Program-made: the position numbers and the translations under genes
Notes under the pieces: generated by a model
What the model was told of the DNA's origin: nothing
Database searches by the model: none
What the model saw: the letters and a program-made list of their open reading frames with translations, nothing else
Shown here: in pieces, positions 12,593-23,545 of the stretch
How positions within the stretch are numbered: the first letter of the stretch is position 1
How the letters are laid out: each line of letters opens with the position of its first letter
Source of the DNA: Lingula anatina
Taxonomy: Eukaryota; Brachiopoda; Lingulata; Lingulida; Lingulidae
Assembly: GCF_001039355.2 (NCBI RefSeq)
Contig: NW_019775480.1
Span: 743,977 to 807,976, forward strand
DNA: 64,000 nt
Direction: 5' to 3'

Positions 12593-13303
12593 TCACATTG
12601 ACTTGTTAGCGTGTCCACTCACAGGACTATCTACAGTAAAGCAGCGGTCTTCCCCGGCCTCAGGAGCCGCACATCTGTATACTCCGTAACGCACGCGGTG
12701 ACAGTAGCCGGAGCAACAGTGGGAGTTCCACGAACACTATAATAAAATATAGTACTAGGTTACTTAAAGCAATATGCAGTGTCAAAAGAACGAGCATGGG
12801 TATTACAAATCAACGGCACTCGGTGCTTGTTGTTTAGACGCATATTTGACTTTTAATCCTACCTTTTCACCATCAGCTGCACACCCGTTGCCATGGACAC
12901 ATCTGTAGACGCCGTAGGTTTCTCTGTGACAGTACTTTGAACAACATCTTGCGTTAGACCAACACTAGAGGAAAATCGAAATGAGTTAATGTTAATGAAG
13001 AAATGGGCATTTATATGGAAAAATAATAAATTTAAACATGTTGCAAAATGCAACAATCGATGTTTTTTTTCAAGTACAATAAATTCGTGTCCATTAATTT
13101 TCCCTCTCGCATAAACGTGCATAAAGTCTATTATTATGATTAATTATATATAAAAATGACGAGAGTTTTAGATTTTTAAATTCGCAGTCACTATCATATG
13201 ATTTTACCAGTTGCCCCCCTCGTATACACTGTTGGGTCATGGCGGCGTCCAGCGTTCCTACCAGTGCCCAGCAACCCAGGAGTAGTGCAATCACGTAACT
13301 CAT
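12593..13303 (-). CDS. Secreted double inhibitor-cystine-knot (knottin) protein
   Basis: Three minus-strand exons, 13303-13208, 12964-12863 and 12736-12593, encode 113 aa; both introns are phase 0 with GT/AG ends. Exon 1 gives a signal peptide (hydrophobic residues about 4-20) and the first cysteine of the knot. The mature part has two repeats with identical spacing, C-x6-C-x5-CC-x3-C-x9-C, the six-cysteine framework typical of ICK peptides. Each intron falls exactly between the first and second cysteine of a repeat. Both repeats end in YGVYRC. One more cysteine follows the second repeat, nine residues on, and has no obvious partner within the two frameworks. ICK folds occur in venom peptides but also in protease inhibitors, antimicrobial peptides and neuropeptide-like proteins; nothing here points to a toxin role. 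Structure strong, function unknown. Confidence 0.8.
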
Positions 13304-14537
13304 CTCGTCAGATCCAACACTCTACGTTAAATGTAAGGGTCTACCTATGTAAGAAAATTTCGTCTTCTCTATTTTCTCTTTTCTAAACAGCAAAGACTAA
13401 AAAGGTATATTAGAAGTGACGTTTTAGCTAGGTCCCTCCCTCGTGTAATCGTAGGTCGAATGACTCAGTGATGTCTTTTCCTTATGACACGGTTTTAGCA
13501 GGTGCATTAAATAATTAAAAGATATTAAGGTTAAGTCTTCGGATAGATAAAAGCCAATTCTTTAAAATTTGCAGAAAAGTGGTATGGTGCGAGATCGAAG
13601 ACAAAAATGTACTGGTCTGAGGGATATAAGAAATAAGCTGAATTAAACCGAATTTGAATTGATATTTGATTAATTTTCAAATATAGATTTTTTTATCCAC
13701 ACGCCTGACCCTTAGTCCTGCTTTAATATAGCTAGTTAAATCTTGAAACAAATCATGCTAAATTGGATTTAGCACTGGACGCAAATAAACCCTAGTCCAG
13801 TTTTAAATAAGTCTTAGAGAAGTTTTTTTCACGAAAATTAATACAGGACATTTACAACACAATGAGGGACAAAGACACCTTCCAACACCATTCACACACT
13901 GGGAAATAGTGATTAAAAATACATGTAGAAATTTTTTAATAAAAGAATCTTACATGTAGTAGGCTTAGCCTATGACAAATGTTCTTTTCTATTCATATGA
14001 AAATTTTTCTATATACTTTTCCATTTTTTTCTTAGATCAACTACCTTTTGAGGACCCAGAAGGTATAAAGACTGAAAATCTATTTTTTTGATTTCCAAAT
14101 ACTTTCGGCAGGCTAGAGAAGTTAGACTGTTGAACCAAGTGTGTGGAGTAATTTACAGTATGGGTCGTGTGCGCTAACCCCTGCACAACAAAATTTACAC
14201 GACAAAGCACAAAAGCCTTCTTCAGTCTCAGCCTCCAGCTATTACCGTACCTACATCCTTAAAATAAAATCTTTTTGACACAATGATTTTTCCCAGCCGC
14301 TGCATATGGAGCTAAAGTATGGAGTTCCACTATATTTAACCAAGGAGTTATAACAGATCTGTTATAAGTCCTAGATTTAACGATAAATCGAAAATAGAAA
14401 AAAAATACATCTCCAATTTTGCCAGGAGCAATTGGGTGAACTCAAAATGTTGTAGTTATGCTGTTCGGGCGAAACTTGGGCGCCTGCCAAGCTACACAAA
14501 AATTCAAATACATGTAATTAAATACTGAGTCAAAATT
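13304..14537. other. Intergenic spacer upstream of the knottin gene
   Basis: No gene is recognised. The promoter of the minus-strand knottin gene should lie just above 13303, but I see no clear TATA box there. Confidence 0.4.
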
Positions 14538-14990
14538 TTGCACTGTGATGATGGGATCCTACTTATTCTGGCATACCTAGACGAATTAAAACACTTTGAT
14601 GAGTTTCATCTTCTTTCAAGCATTAGCCTTCATAACACAAGCCATAGTATGTCGTGGAGTGAAGGAGTAAAGAAAGTATTTGAAGATAATATATTTGTCA
14701 CATGTATGGCTTTAACAGAAAGAAAACAAAAACTTCATAAAAATTTAGTGTTAGGCTTAGAGACAGTAGTATACAACTTTGGCACAGTGAAATCACAAGA
14801 AAATTTCAAAGTGAGAACGTATGAAATTTTTTAACTCAATTTCGAGAAAGTTAAAGAAAAACTTCAAACCTTAACCAGATTTAGAATCAACAGTCACAAT
14901 CTGCACATTGAAACAGGTCGTGATGCCAAGGGAAAACCAACGCCAGTTGAAAAAAAAAATGCCAAAATTATTTTACTGAAATTTAGATAT
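14538..14990 (+). pseudogene. Degraded reverse-transcriptase-like C-terminal fragment
   Basis: A 98-codon open frame followed, after a stop, by in-frame sequence ending in the pattern R-x-N-S-H-x-L-x-I-E-x-G-R and then TPVEK. This pattern resembles the region just before the C-terminal cysteine-rich segment of non-LTR retrotransposon polymerases in invertebrates. The expected cysteine motif does not follow in frame. I read it as the broken tail of a retroelement. Recognition rests on a short pattern only. Confidence 0.3.
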
Positions 14991-15770
14991 TAACATTGAT
15001 AATACTAACATGAGCGATCTTAGTATACAATTACATCGTATACTTAGATAGCTCATGTTTGAACCGACGTCATTGTGTTTGTTGTGCACGATACCACCCC
15101 CAAAATAATTTTAACAAATGTGTCACAGCAAGCGCATTGCAGAGCGATTTCTACACTGATACGACAGCGTCCGCCACGCTTACAAATATGAACGAAGAAA
15201 AAAAGTCCCTAAATGCAAATTGCTACTCCATATGTTCTGTTTAATATATATCTATACATTCTGAAGCAAATTTAGCACCCAGTTTCAGTGATTTGACTTT
15301 GAAACAATTTCCAATCTCTTACATGTTCTATGTTTTCACTGAGGGTAGAGAGTGGTCGGTCAAAACTTATTGCATAATGTTAGACTAACTCCTTTATCCA
15401 AATAATGCTAGCATTTTTATTGCATTAATTTCAATAAACAATTCTCAGGACAAAAACTTATAATCAGAGCTATAAATACTTGTATTTAGAGGGAGAAATA
15501 AAATAAATGAAAATCGCTTTTTTAAAAGGTTCATGATAATAAACTGAATTACTTCCTATAATATGCTCATACGGTTCTAAAGACTTACATGTAACAGGAG
15601 GGCAATCTAGTGCACAAATATGAAATTGCATGTCTAAGGCTAGACCTAGCTTTTGTCAACTCCCACTGGCCCGGGGTTATGTCATAAATATAAAGGCATA
15701 CAATTCTTATGAATTAAGTAGGAGGTGTTGATATACCAATGTTCCGATCGAGTGAATATAAATATGTGTA

Positions 15771-15778
15771 TATATAAT
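15771..15778 (+). promoter_or_regulatory. Candidate TATA box of solute-binding-like gene A
   Basis: TATATAAT lies 48 bp before the ATG at 15826. Genes B and D of the same family also carry TATA-like sequences, 50 and about 100 bp before their ATGs. Confidence 0.4.
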
Positions 15779-15825
15779 AGACACCGCACACAACACTTCC
15801 ATAGAGAAGTCCCGGCTGGTGCGTT

Positions 15826-18800
15826 ATGAGCGACGATCCAGAAGGGGTTATTCTGAACGAGAAACAGTCCAGTCACACCCACACCGACCAACAGCAGATG
15901 ACTAAAGGTATTTGTAGTTTCTTTGTGTATAGATTGTGCTTTAGAACGATTTTTTTAATTCGATGATTAGATTGCATTACTTTTTTAGCCGCATAAGTTT
16001 GTTTGATTTAACAGCATGATGTTATTTGTTTACATAATCTCTCTCTCACTCTCTCTCTCATAATTTCCATTCTGATTCATTTTGAAAATAACATCATCTA
16101 ACGATTCAGTTTCAAAATATTTCATCCCGTTTTCTCACGGCGGTCTGAGACCCTGGCGCCGGCGTTAATCTCTCTTAGCCACATTAATATAGTATCCATC
16201 ACATGTAGACTTTCGCCCACCCCGTTCCTTAATCACGGGCGTGGTCCCTGAGGCCTAAGTATGCTTATTATATGTACTCCATACCTAAGGGCATCAGCAC
16301 AGGTAAATTTTGACTAGAGCTACATGACACGCCCTACGCTGCGTCATTTTAATTATTGTGAACGATGTTTTACCAAGATACGTTCGTTGGTGAGACATTG
16401 CGCGTTTGTGTGTATCGCGTCTATCTAAAATATATATAATAGATTTTTTTATTGACATTTGACATTTTAAAGCATAAACAATAAAGAAGAAAGAAATGAA
16501 ATCAGCCCGACGGTGGTTTTGAAATAAATAATTATTACTTTCAGGTGCCATCTCTCAGTGGCACTGGCGTTATTAAGGTGTCAATGTACAAGTGGATGAG
16601 AGATATCATGGGGTCATGAACACCTAGGTGTCAGTTACTGTACCCCTGGGCTGTGCCAATATAACTGCCCATAATTCTAGGCGAGGCGCATTCCATTCTA
16701 AAAACCAAATTAATTGGGTTTTTGGTGCTTTTACACCAAAGCATAATATCAGCATAAATGATTATACCAACTGTTCTGTATTCAAAAGTGCGTTCTATCA
16801 TTAAATTGTATACATGTATGTTTGTGCTATGTCTTAAGTCTCGTCAAACAGATCCTCCGTGCAAAATATACCATTTTATATTTGTTATTCGTTTTAACAT
16901 GAGTTTGAAACACTTTCCAATAAGAAGTATTGTTTTATTCTGACCAAAATTCACCTTCAAAAGATCTTACTTTGATTTGTTATTGTAGAAGAAAAAGGAG
17001 AGGGCAGCATGTCACGTACAGCCATAGCCATAGCCGTCCTCGCCCTGCTTATTGCCGTTGTGGCATGTGTCCTAGTTTTGTTGGTTTGGATTCGTCCTGA
17101 ATTGGTCAGGTAGGTGGCGTCCCCTCATAACATTTTAGAATCTTAAAGGTGAGAACTTTGATGGCCTATAAACTTATATTCAATTGAATTTGGAGACCGT
17201 ATAATTAAAACAAAATATTGTCTCGCATTGACCGCTGTGCTCATTGCATCGTCTTTTCATCTACATGTACGTGGTTGAGACATTCGTATTGGAATGAATT
17301 ATTCCATAAAATAATCCTTAGACATAATACTGAACTAAATTTCTTTAAATCGTGTTATATGATGATTTGCTCTTCTTACAAATTACAGTCCGCCAGCAAC
17401 TGCCAAAGACAGTGAAGCGATAGCAAAACAGAGTGCCACTGAAGCCGCGGCACAAATCAAAACAATGGTGGACTCCATCAAAGAGGAAATGAAGAATCAA
17501 GCAAAGTCGCAGCAAACCCATACATTTGCTTATAGTAATGACTGGCCACCTATGGATTACCTGTAAGTTTTACTGTTTCCAGTAAGTTTAAACTTACAAC
17601 ATTTGTATCCTATCGTGTCTATGAGTGTCACATGAAGATGTAGCAATTTACCTAGTCATTATGCATGTCATAATTATGTGAGGTCGGGCATTTTAAAAAG
17701 CTTGAAAAACCACCTTTCAGAGACAAAAGAAGTCTTCGATCGTGAAAAGACTATTAACTGAACAAAATTTCGTGCAATTGCTCTTGTTTTATTCTTGATA
17801 TTTGTTTCATCAAAAAGATCAACTTTATTTATCTCATCAAATTAATCTAATATCAGTTTGCGTTGATATTGTTTAACTACACGTGTTTATAAACTTTGCT
17901 TTCTTATTCAGTGATTCCCAAGGCTTCCTAAAAGGCTTAAGTATGGACCTTGTAAAAGAAGCGTGTAAAGTTGCTGAGAAAAACTGCAGCCATGTACTCA
18001 GCAATGATATATCTCAGTGTTGGGATACCAGCAAAAAGACCGGGGCAGGTAACATGGATTCTGAAAATCTTCAAATGGCAAAACAAAATCCTATAAATAA
18101 GTAAAAAAAGGGTTTAAAGCTCGTTAACGGATTGGATATGGTGGACTAGTGCTGGTATCTTAGTAATTAAGTTTTTATTTATTTTATTAATTTTTTTTTT
18201 GGCTGTATAAATGTATAATGCCCACTGTGTATCCTTAAGTAATTGGATGCCCAGATGATTTATATACTATTATAGAAATGGTATCAAACACTGGCAATGA
18301 ATCTTGATAAACTTAAGGATTAATTACTGTTTTTACACTTTTTTCTGCTCTTCCCAGGACTTGTCAACCGTTGGTACACTGCATGCGTTGGTTGGTACCC
18401 TACTCCTGAACGGCTGAATGCCTTCGACTTTGTTGGTAGTTTATACGCTCCTGAACAAGCGGCGCTGTACGTCAGGCCCGGCAGTCGAGTTACCTCTGTC
18501 ACCGGGAGGAACGTCGGTAAGCGTCTGTATTGAGAATTAATAATTTTCAAAAGTTGACAAAACACCTTGACAGCGTTTTTTTAGCTGCCCTTCCTGTACT
18601 CGTATGAACAGTGATCAAATTTTGAGACGCGTTTTATAGGACCAGAAACATGAACCAGTACCAACACATCTTACAAAATAGCTGTTGCATTTTCGTCACA
18701 CAGAGAGCATTCACATCGAGAAGAGCCGGGGTTTAGCAAGGCCGAGACCTAAATATGGCGGACCTACGTGAAAGAAAGACCGCGTAATCCTTTAATCCAT

Positions 18801-20646
18801 TATAAAGGATCACGCGGTCTCCCTTTCATGTAGGTCCGCCATATTTATGTCTTGGCCTTGCTAAACCCCGGCTCTTCTCGATGTGAATGCTCTCATAGTG
18901 AACCAATCTTGTCACATATAATTAACTCTTCCTTTCCCTTGTGTTCTAGGTTTAAAGGTGTAATTCCTGGCAATACGTTTGGTGTAATTGTTATTTGATA
19001 TGTTCTCTTTCAAGGCTTTCGCGAGGGTTGGAATACGGATGCTGCTTGTCTGGCCAGGAATAGCATTGACGTGCCAGAAGCCAACCGAGTCACTGGCTCG
19101 ACTTTCACAGAATTAAGAAACAAGCTTAATAATACTGAGGTATGAGTAATTTTTTTTTTTGTATGAAAAGCTCCTCAGCCCTTCCCAATTAGCTCATAAT
19201 CTTGATTCAGTGAAAATAATTTTCATAAAATGTTTTGACTCATACATGCATTCATACATTCGTGAATTCAGACACATCAATATTTTATTCTACATAACAC
19301 ATGCCACATGGCAATATTTAGATAGAAATAATTAAGTGCTATCGTACAGGTCCCTAGACTAACCACTATATACATGTATATCATTTTACATGAATTCATA
19401 TTTTGACTTCAGATTGACCTTATCTTCGCCCCTGTCAACACCTTCTCTGACCTCGTGGTGTTGGACACGAAGTATGTCTGCACCCTGGGAAGCGCGGGTC
19501 TAATGATGAGAAAAGACATCAAAAACTCCATGATGTGGTTTCACGATGCTGTTGAGAAAATGAAGACGTCTGGAAAGTTTTCTGAAATCTGTGGAAACGC
19601 GCTCAGAGACCACGGTGAGTCTTCTCTTCACAATCCTAAGGCGCGAAACTAGTGTATGCCCTTTTATTAGTTGTAACGAAATATCAGTGGCGTATTTTTA
19701 CAATTGTAATAATAAGAATAAGATGTATGCTCTTTTATTTATTCATTTTATTTAGCTTAGTTTATTAAGAGCTGTCGTGCAGACCTTACATTGATTGTAC
19801 ATGGACTTGAAAACTATAGAAACGTTAAGGGTATTTTAAAGTTTTATTATCATCCAGATACCAAAAAAGAGGTTTTTCCTGCTCCTAATCATTCAATAAT
19901 GCATATACCTTTGTGCTGATTTACAACAATAAAGTTCCCCTCGAAAATATAAAATATCGGCGTTTATGTTTACTCGTTTCTATGTATAAGCATAGGCAAC
20001 ATACAGCTTTTATTTAACACTTTGCTATTTTGAAGTGAGATAGCAATCGGTATGTGGTGTAGTTTCATCCCTGTACAAGATTTTATCGCAGGAATTGGCA
20101 TAGTTGACCACAATTGTATGGTTTACAATCCCGTGCCTTCATTTTGGTTTAAATGATTTAATATGGAGTTATGAGCCCCATATTACAGGTTTTCATTAAA
20201 CAAAGGCATAATTTGGGTTTATCAACCATAAAATGTGAACTAAGGCTTTTAAGAAAAATAGATGGCGGGGTTTTTTACTAAATGGTGTCTTAAAATTGGC
20301 GTTAAAATAGTGTTTGTGGGCGCTCAGGTAAAGGAAAATTTTGAGAAACCGTTTTTCCGTTTTCATCCCCAAATCGTGATTATGACGTTGCCCGTAAGAT
20401 GACATGTGTGTAAATGTTTATCAGTTTATTCACTGAACACTGAAGGTTTATCTGTTATCTAAAAGAATGTATGTAAGGCAGTAAATAAGGAGTTTTTTGC
20501 AAACGCGTACAATATCCTTAAGCTAAATGAAATGTAGCTTGTTAGTTGATAATTGTTTATAGATAATTCTTCATCATTATCATCCAGATTTTATAACACC
20601 ACTTTCTCCTATTTTAGGCAAGGCCGGTATTTGCGTGGCGGGCTAA
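15826..20646 (+). CDS. Membrane-anchored bacterial-type solute-binding-like protein, copy A
   Basis: Eight exons: 15826-15907, 16989-17109, 17389-17562, 17912-18048, 18358-18516, 19015-19139, 19413-19614, 20618-20646. All junctions are GT/AG and the frame stays open for 342 aa. Layout: cytosolic head (1-37), one membrane segment (about 38-61), an Ala/Lys/Gln-rich helical linker, then an ectodomain from about residue 110. The ectodomain starts with an aromatic-rich strand, then GFLKGLSMDL, then TPER (R190) before FDFVGSLY, and ends with a GLMMRKD segment and a KTSGKFSEIC helix. This order matches family 3 extracellular solute-binding proteins and the ligand-binding core of ionotropic glutamate receptors; R190 sits where their ligand-binding arginine lies. 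There is no channel segment. Eight ectodomain cysteines are shared with copies B and D. Ligand unknown. Gene model strong; domain name probable. Confidence 0.8.
18703..18894. mobile_element. Near-perfect palindromic MITE in intron 5 of gene A
   Basis: Two arms of about 80-90 bp, starting GAGAGCATTCACATCGAG and ending with its complement, flank a short loop near 18795-18800. Mismatches are few, so the element is young or maintained. The arm contains CCTAAATATGGCGGACC, also found near 3340-3357. I see no clear target-site duplication and no coding capacity. Transcribed in either direction it would fold into one long hairpin. Confidence 0.75.
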
Positions 20647-20892
20647 TCCTGTGTACACCCAGCCTCAAACTATTCTTTTCAAGAACAAATAATTTGGAAG
20701 GCAAATGGAGTCTACACCAACTTCGAATTCTGTTTGATGCTACAATTATCCGGCATATGTCTTTTTATCAACGAAAATCCTGAAGTGTTTCTTTTGAAGT
20801 GTTAATTTTTTTGCACTTTTAGTTAATTAACTTGATGCATGTAGGAGTTCTTGTCCTTTTTCTATCAATATATTTAGTTTTCACTTAGGAGG

Positions 20893-20898
20893 AATAAA
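20893..20898 (+). terminator. Candidate poly(A) signal of gene A
   Basis: AATAAA lies about 250 bp after the stop codon of gene A, in AT-rich sequence. It is the first canonical hexamer after the stop. Confidence 0.45.
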
Positions 20899-21043
20899 AA
20901 TGTTTATCAACAGGACACATATAAAGCGATTTTTACACAGAATAATTTTTTATTATTCTTTTGATTCGGTCTGGGTACTCAACTTTAAAAAGCGGCAGAC
21001 GTTTTATCCTACTTTACTTTTATAGCTACACATACTATTGCAA

Positions 21044-21164
21044 AGCCTAGATTACATTTGCCATACATAGTCCTTAACCACTTACATTGTAAAAAAACAA
21101 AAATCCTAAGGAAAATAGTATATGATTTCATCGTATGGCACCCGCGGCAAATGTAATCTAGGCT
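21044..21164. mobile_element. 121-bp MITE with 19-bp terminal inverted repeats
   Basis: AGCCTAGATTACATTTGCC at 21044-21062 is matched exactly by its reverse complement ending at 21164. The interior is AT-rich and non-coding. No clear target-site duplication is visible. Confidence 0.65.
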
Positions 21165-21874
21165 AAAAAGCTTATGGTGGTGCCCAACATTATGCAATGC
21201 GTAGAATTACCTAGTATTTTCAAAAGGGGGGAGAAATGCGGGGACAGAGAGGGGGATAAGCACTCCCCTTTCTTGACACCCTAAATTCGTCAGAGTGCAC
21301 AATGTGATAACAAAGGTGTTTTGTCGATTACCGATTTTAAGCAGCAAAAAATACGATCATTGGTAAGTCGTTTTATGTTATTTTAAACATTAATATAGAT
21401 ATGATTTAATTTTCATCTTAATAAAATAAGTAATTTGCTCGTTAACTTGACAAGACATGGTCTTGCATTTTACCTTTGCAAGTGATCGTGATTGCAAGGT
21501 GAGATTTTATAGAATTAGGATTGTGAAAATTTTCGTTCTTGAACAAGACTTAAAGGTATATCGCATCCCCGTCCTGACAATAATAGACATTTTACACACA
21601 TGTAATTAAACAAAAAACTTTGGAACAGAGAACGATTTCCCTCTTCAGTTATTGGTGAAACAAGCAAGGTTACAGTAAAGGTGTGCACCCCTGTGTATAT
21701 ATTTCCCATTCATATAATTTTTGTCGTGGATTATCTCTGTAAATATTTGCACTGCCTCTGGCTACTTCCCGGGACCCCCCACACAGCGGTGTTGGGTTAC
21801 GTGGACTTCATTGTGTCTGGATACGTGTTGCATGATGATTTGTAGACCACCTGTTAAGACATAGGGTTGATTCC

Positions 21875-22110
21875 AATTGAAGCTGCCGGTCTACGTAGAT
21901 CGCTCTGAATTCTCGGAGACTATCGCTGAATGCAATTAGTTTAACAGATAAATACACCTCCTCTGGCGTTGAAAAGAATATAGAGAAGTGGTTGATTATA
22001 CGAGTACAATGGAAACAAGAGGAAGCGTGTTAAACAATTAAACTGATTGCATTCAGCGATAGTCCCCGCAGAGCTAGATTGATCTACAAAGACCGATAGC
22101 TTCGATGAGA
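21875..22110. mobile_element. Foldback MITE with about 60-bp inverted repeats
   Basis: The left arm (near 21880-21945) contains GACTATCGCTGAATGCAATT and the right arm (near 22040-22105) contains its near complement; both outer ends carry a GAAGCT/AGCTTC and CGGTCT/AGACCG pair. The arms have several mismatches. The interior is non-coding. Ends are approximate. Confidence 0.55.
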
Positions 22111-23490
22111 ATGAGCCCATACGCATCCACGCCGACGTGTCATCCGAGACATTAGTAAGCTAACTACACTGTACCGCCTGATTGTGAGGCATATGGGCGT
22201 GGTGGTGTTACGTGGACACCAATATTGTACTCTGCACGCTATGGGCCGTGTGTGCAGGCTAATTACCCTCTAGTGCAGATGACAGGGCTAATTTTTCTAC
22301 ATCTAATATCTAGAATCTTTCAAAAGCGAAAAAAAGGATTGAGGTTGTATGATGATGCAAAACGTACGGTTGTTTAGAAATGACAGAAGAAAATTATCAA
22401 GTCCCACGATAAACTCTGGAAAGCAAAGACATTTCTGTTTAAGATTATGAAGAATGTTTTATATCAATGATTATTCTAGTAATCAAAGATGATTAAAATT
22501 ATATCTTTGTGCACAAAAATCAAATAATATAAAAACGTGTATAACAAATTAGTTTGTGCCCAAAGTGAACAGTCATGCCTGCGACCTCTGTACACAGGGA
22601 GTAAAAGCTGAATGAACAAAAAATTGACCCTACTCAAGGCCAACCCTTTGTGTCACCGTGCCCTGCCAGCGAACACCGCGACAGTGAAAATCCTGGGCCT
22701 CCAAAGGTAGCATTAAAGGTAAGCATTGCTATGTGGCATACCCCGAAGTTACAAGAGATGCTACACAGGGTTTTAGGACCCTTTTTTCCTTTACAGGGGT
22801 ACAGCAGAGGGCAAAGTCTTTAAGGTGGGACACTAGTAGGCCTAGTACTAATTTTTTACGATATCGATGAGCATGATCACATTGTGGAAAAAGACTGAAA
22901 AAAAAGAAAGAAAAAGACCCATTTTCTCATTTTAATTCCGGCAAATGACTACTGTAGATGTATCTTAAATCAGCACGGGTCTTTAAAGTCACAAATGAAA
23001 CGGTTTTCATGCAGCTCATGATTATCGCTGACATCGGAGCCTTCATAAAGTCCCAGTACATGACACTGGTAATGGACACTTGCACGAATCACATTAAAAT
23101 TGGCGGTGCTTCTTTGGAGACAAACGTAACGGTTTCACATTTCGTGTTAGGATTCCCTGTGATATAACAATTAGAATGTTGTCTGTACATGTATATGTGC
23201 TGTTAACGAATCCGGATACATTCCACAAGCTCACTTCGGACCAAATGCACAGTGAAACATACAGGTATTGCTCTGTTGCAGTCCCCTAAAGTCCGTTTTA
23301 TATGCTCAGGAGGGGAAAAGGGTGGTTAAAACGAACTGTGGACTGTCGATTTTTAGGACCAAGATGCCTTTAAACCACTATAAGGGCGTTTCGCATCGAC
23401 AAGGGAAATGGCACCGGTGGCGCCCTCTGTGAAGATATATGTAGTGTCTACATGTATATAAGTTGAACACACCACACGCACGCACACACA

Positions 23491-23496
23491 TATAAA
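23491..23496 (+). promoter_or_regulatory. Candidate TATA box of solute-binding-like gene B
   Basis: TATAAA lies 50 bp before the ATG at 23546, after a CA-rich stretch. Its distance to the ATG matches that of the TATA-like box of gene A. Confidence 0.5.
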
Positions 23497-23545
23497 GGAC
23501 GATTTTACTGCTCACACTTAGCTCAATGCTACACCAGGAACATCA

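Larger units (their letters stand above)
20899..23490. other. Spacer between genes A and B
   Basis: No gene is recognised. It holds two inverted-repeat elements (21044-21164 and about 21875-22110). A block near 22840-23165 was duplicated and reappears diverged near 30240-30520 upstream of the decayed copy C, which shows that C arose from a B-type unit. Confidence 0.55.
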
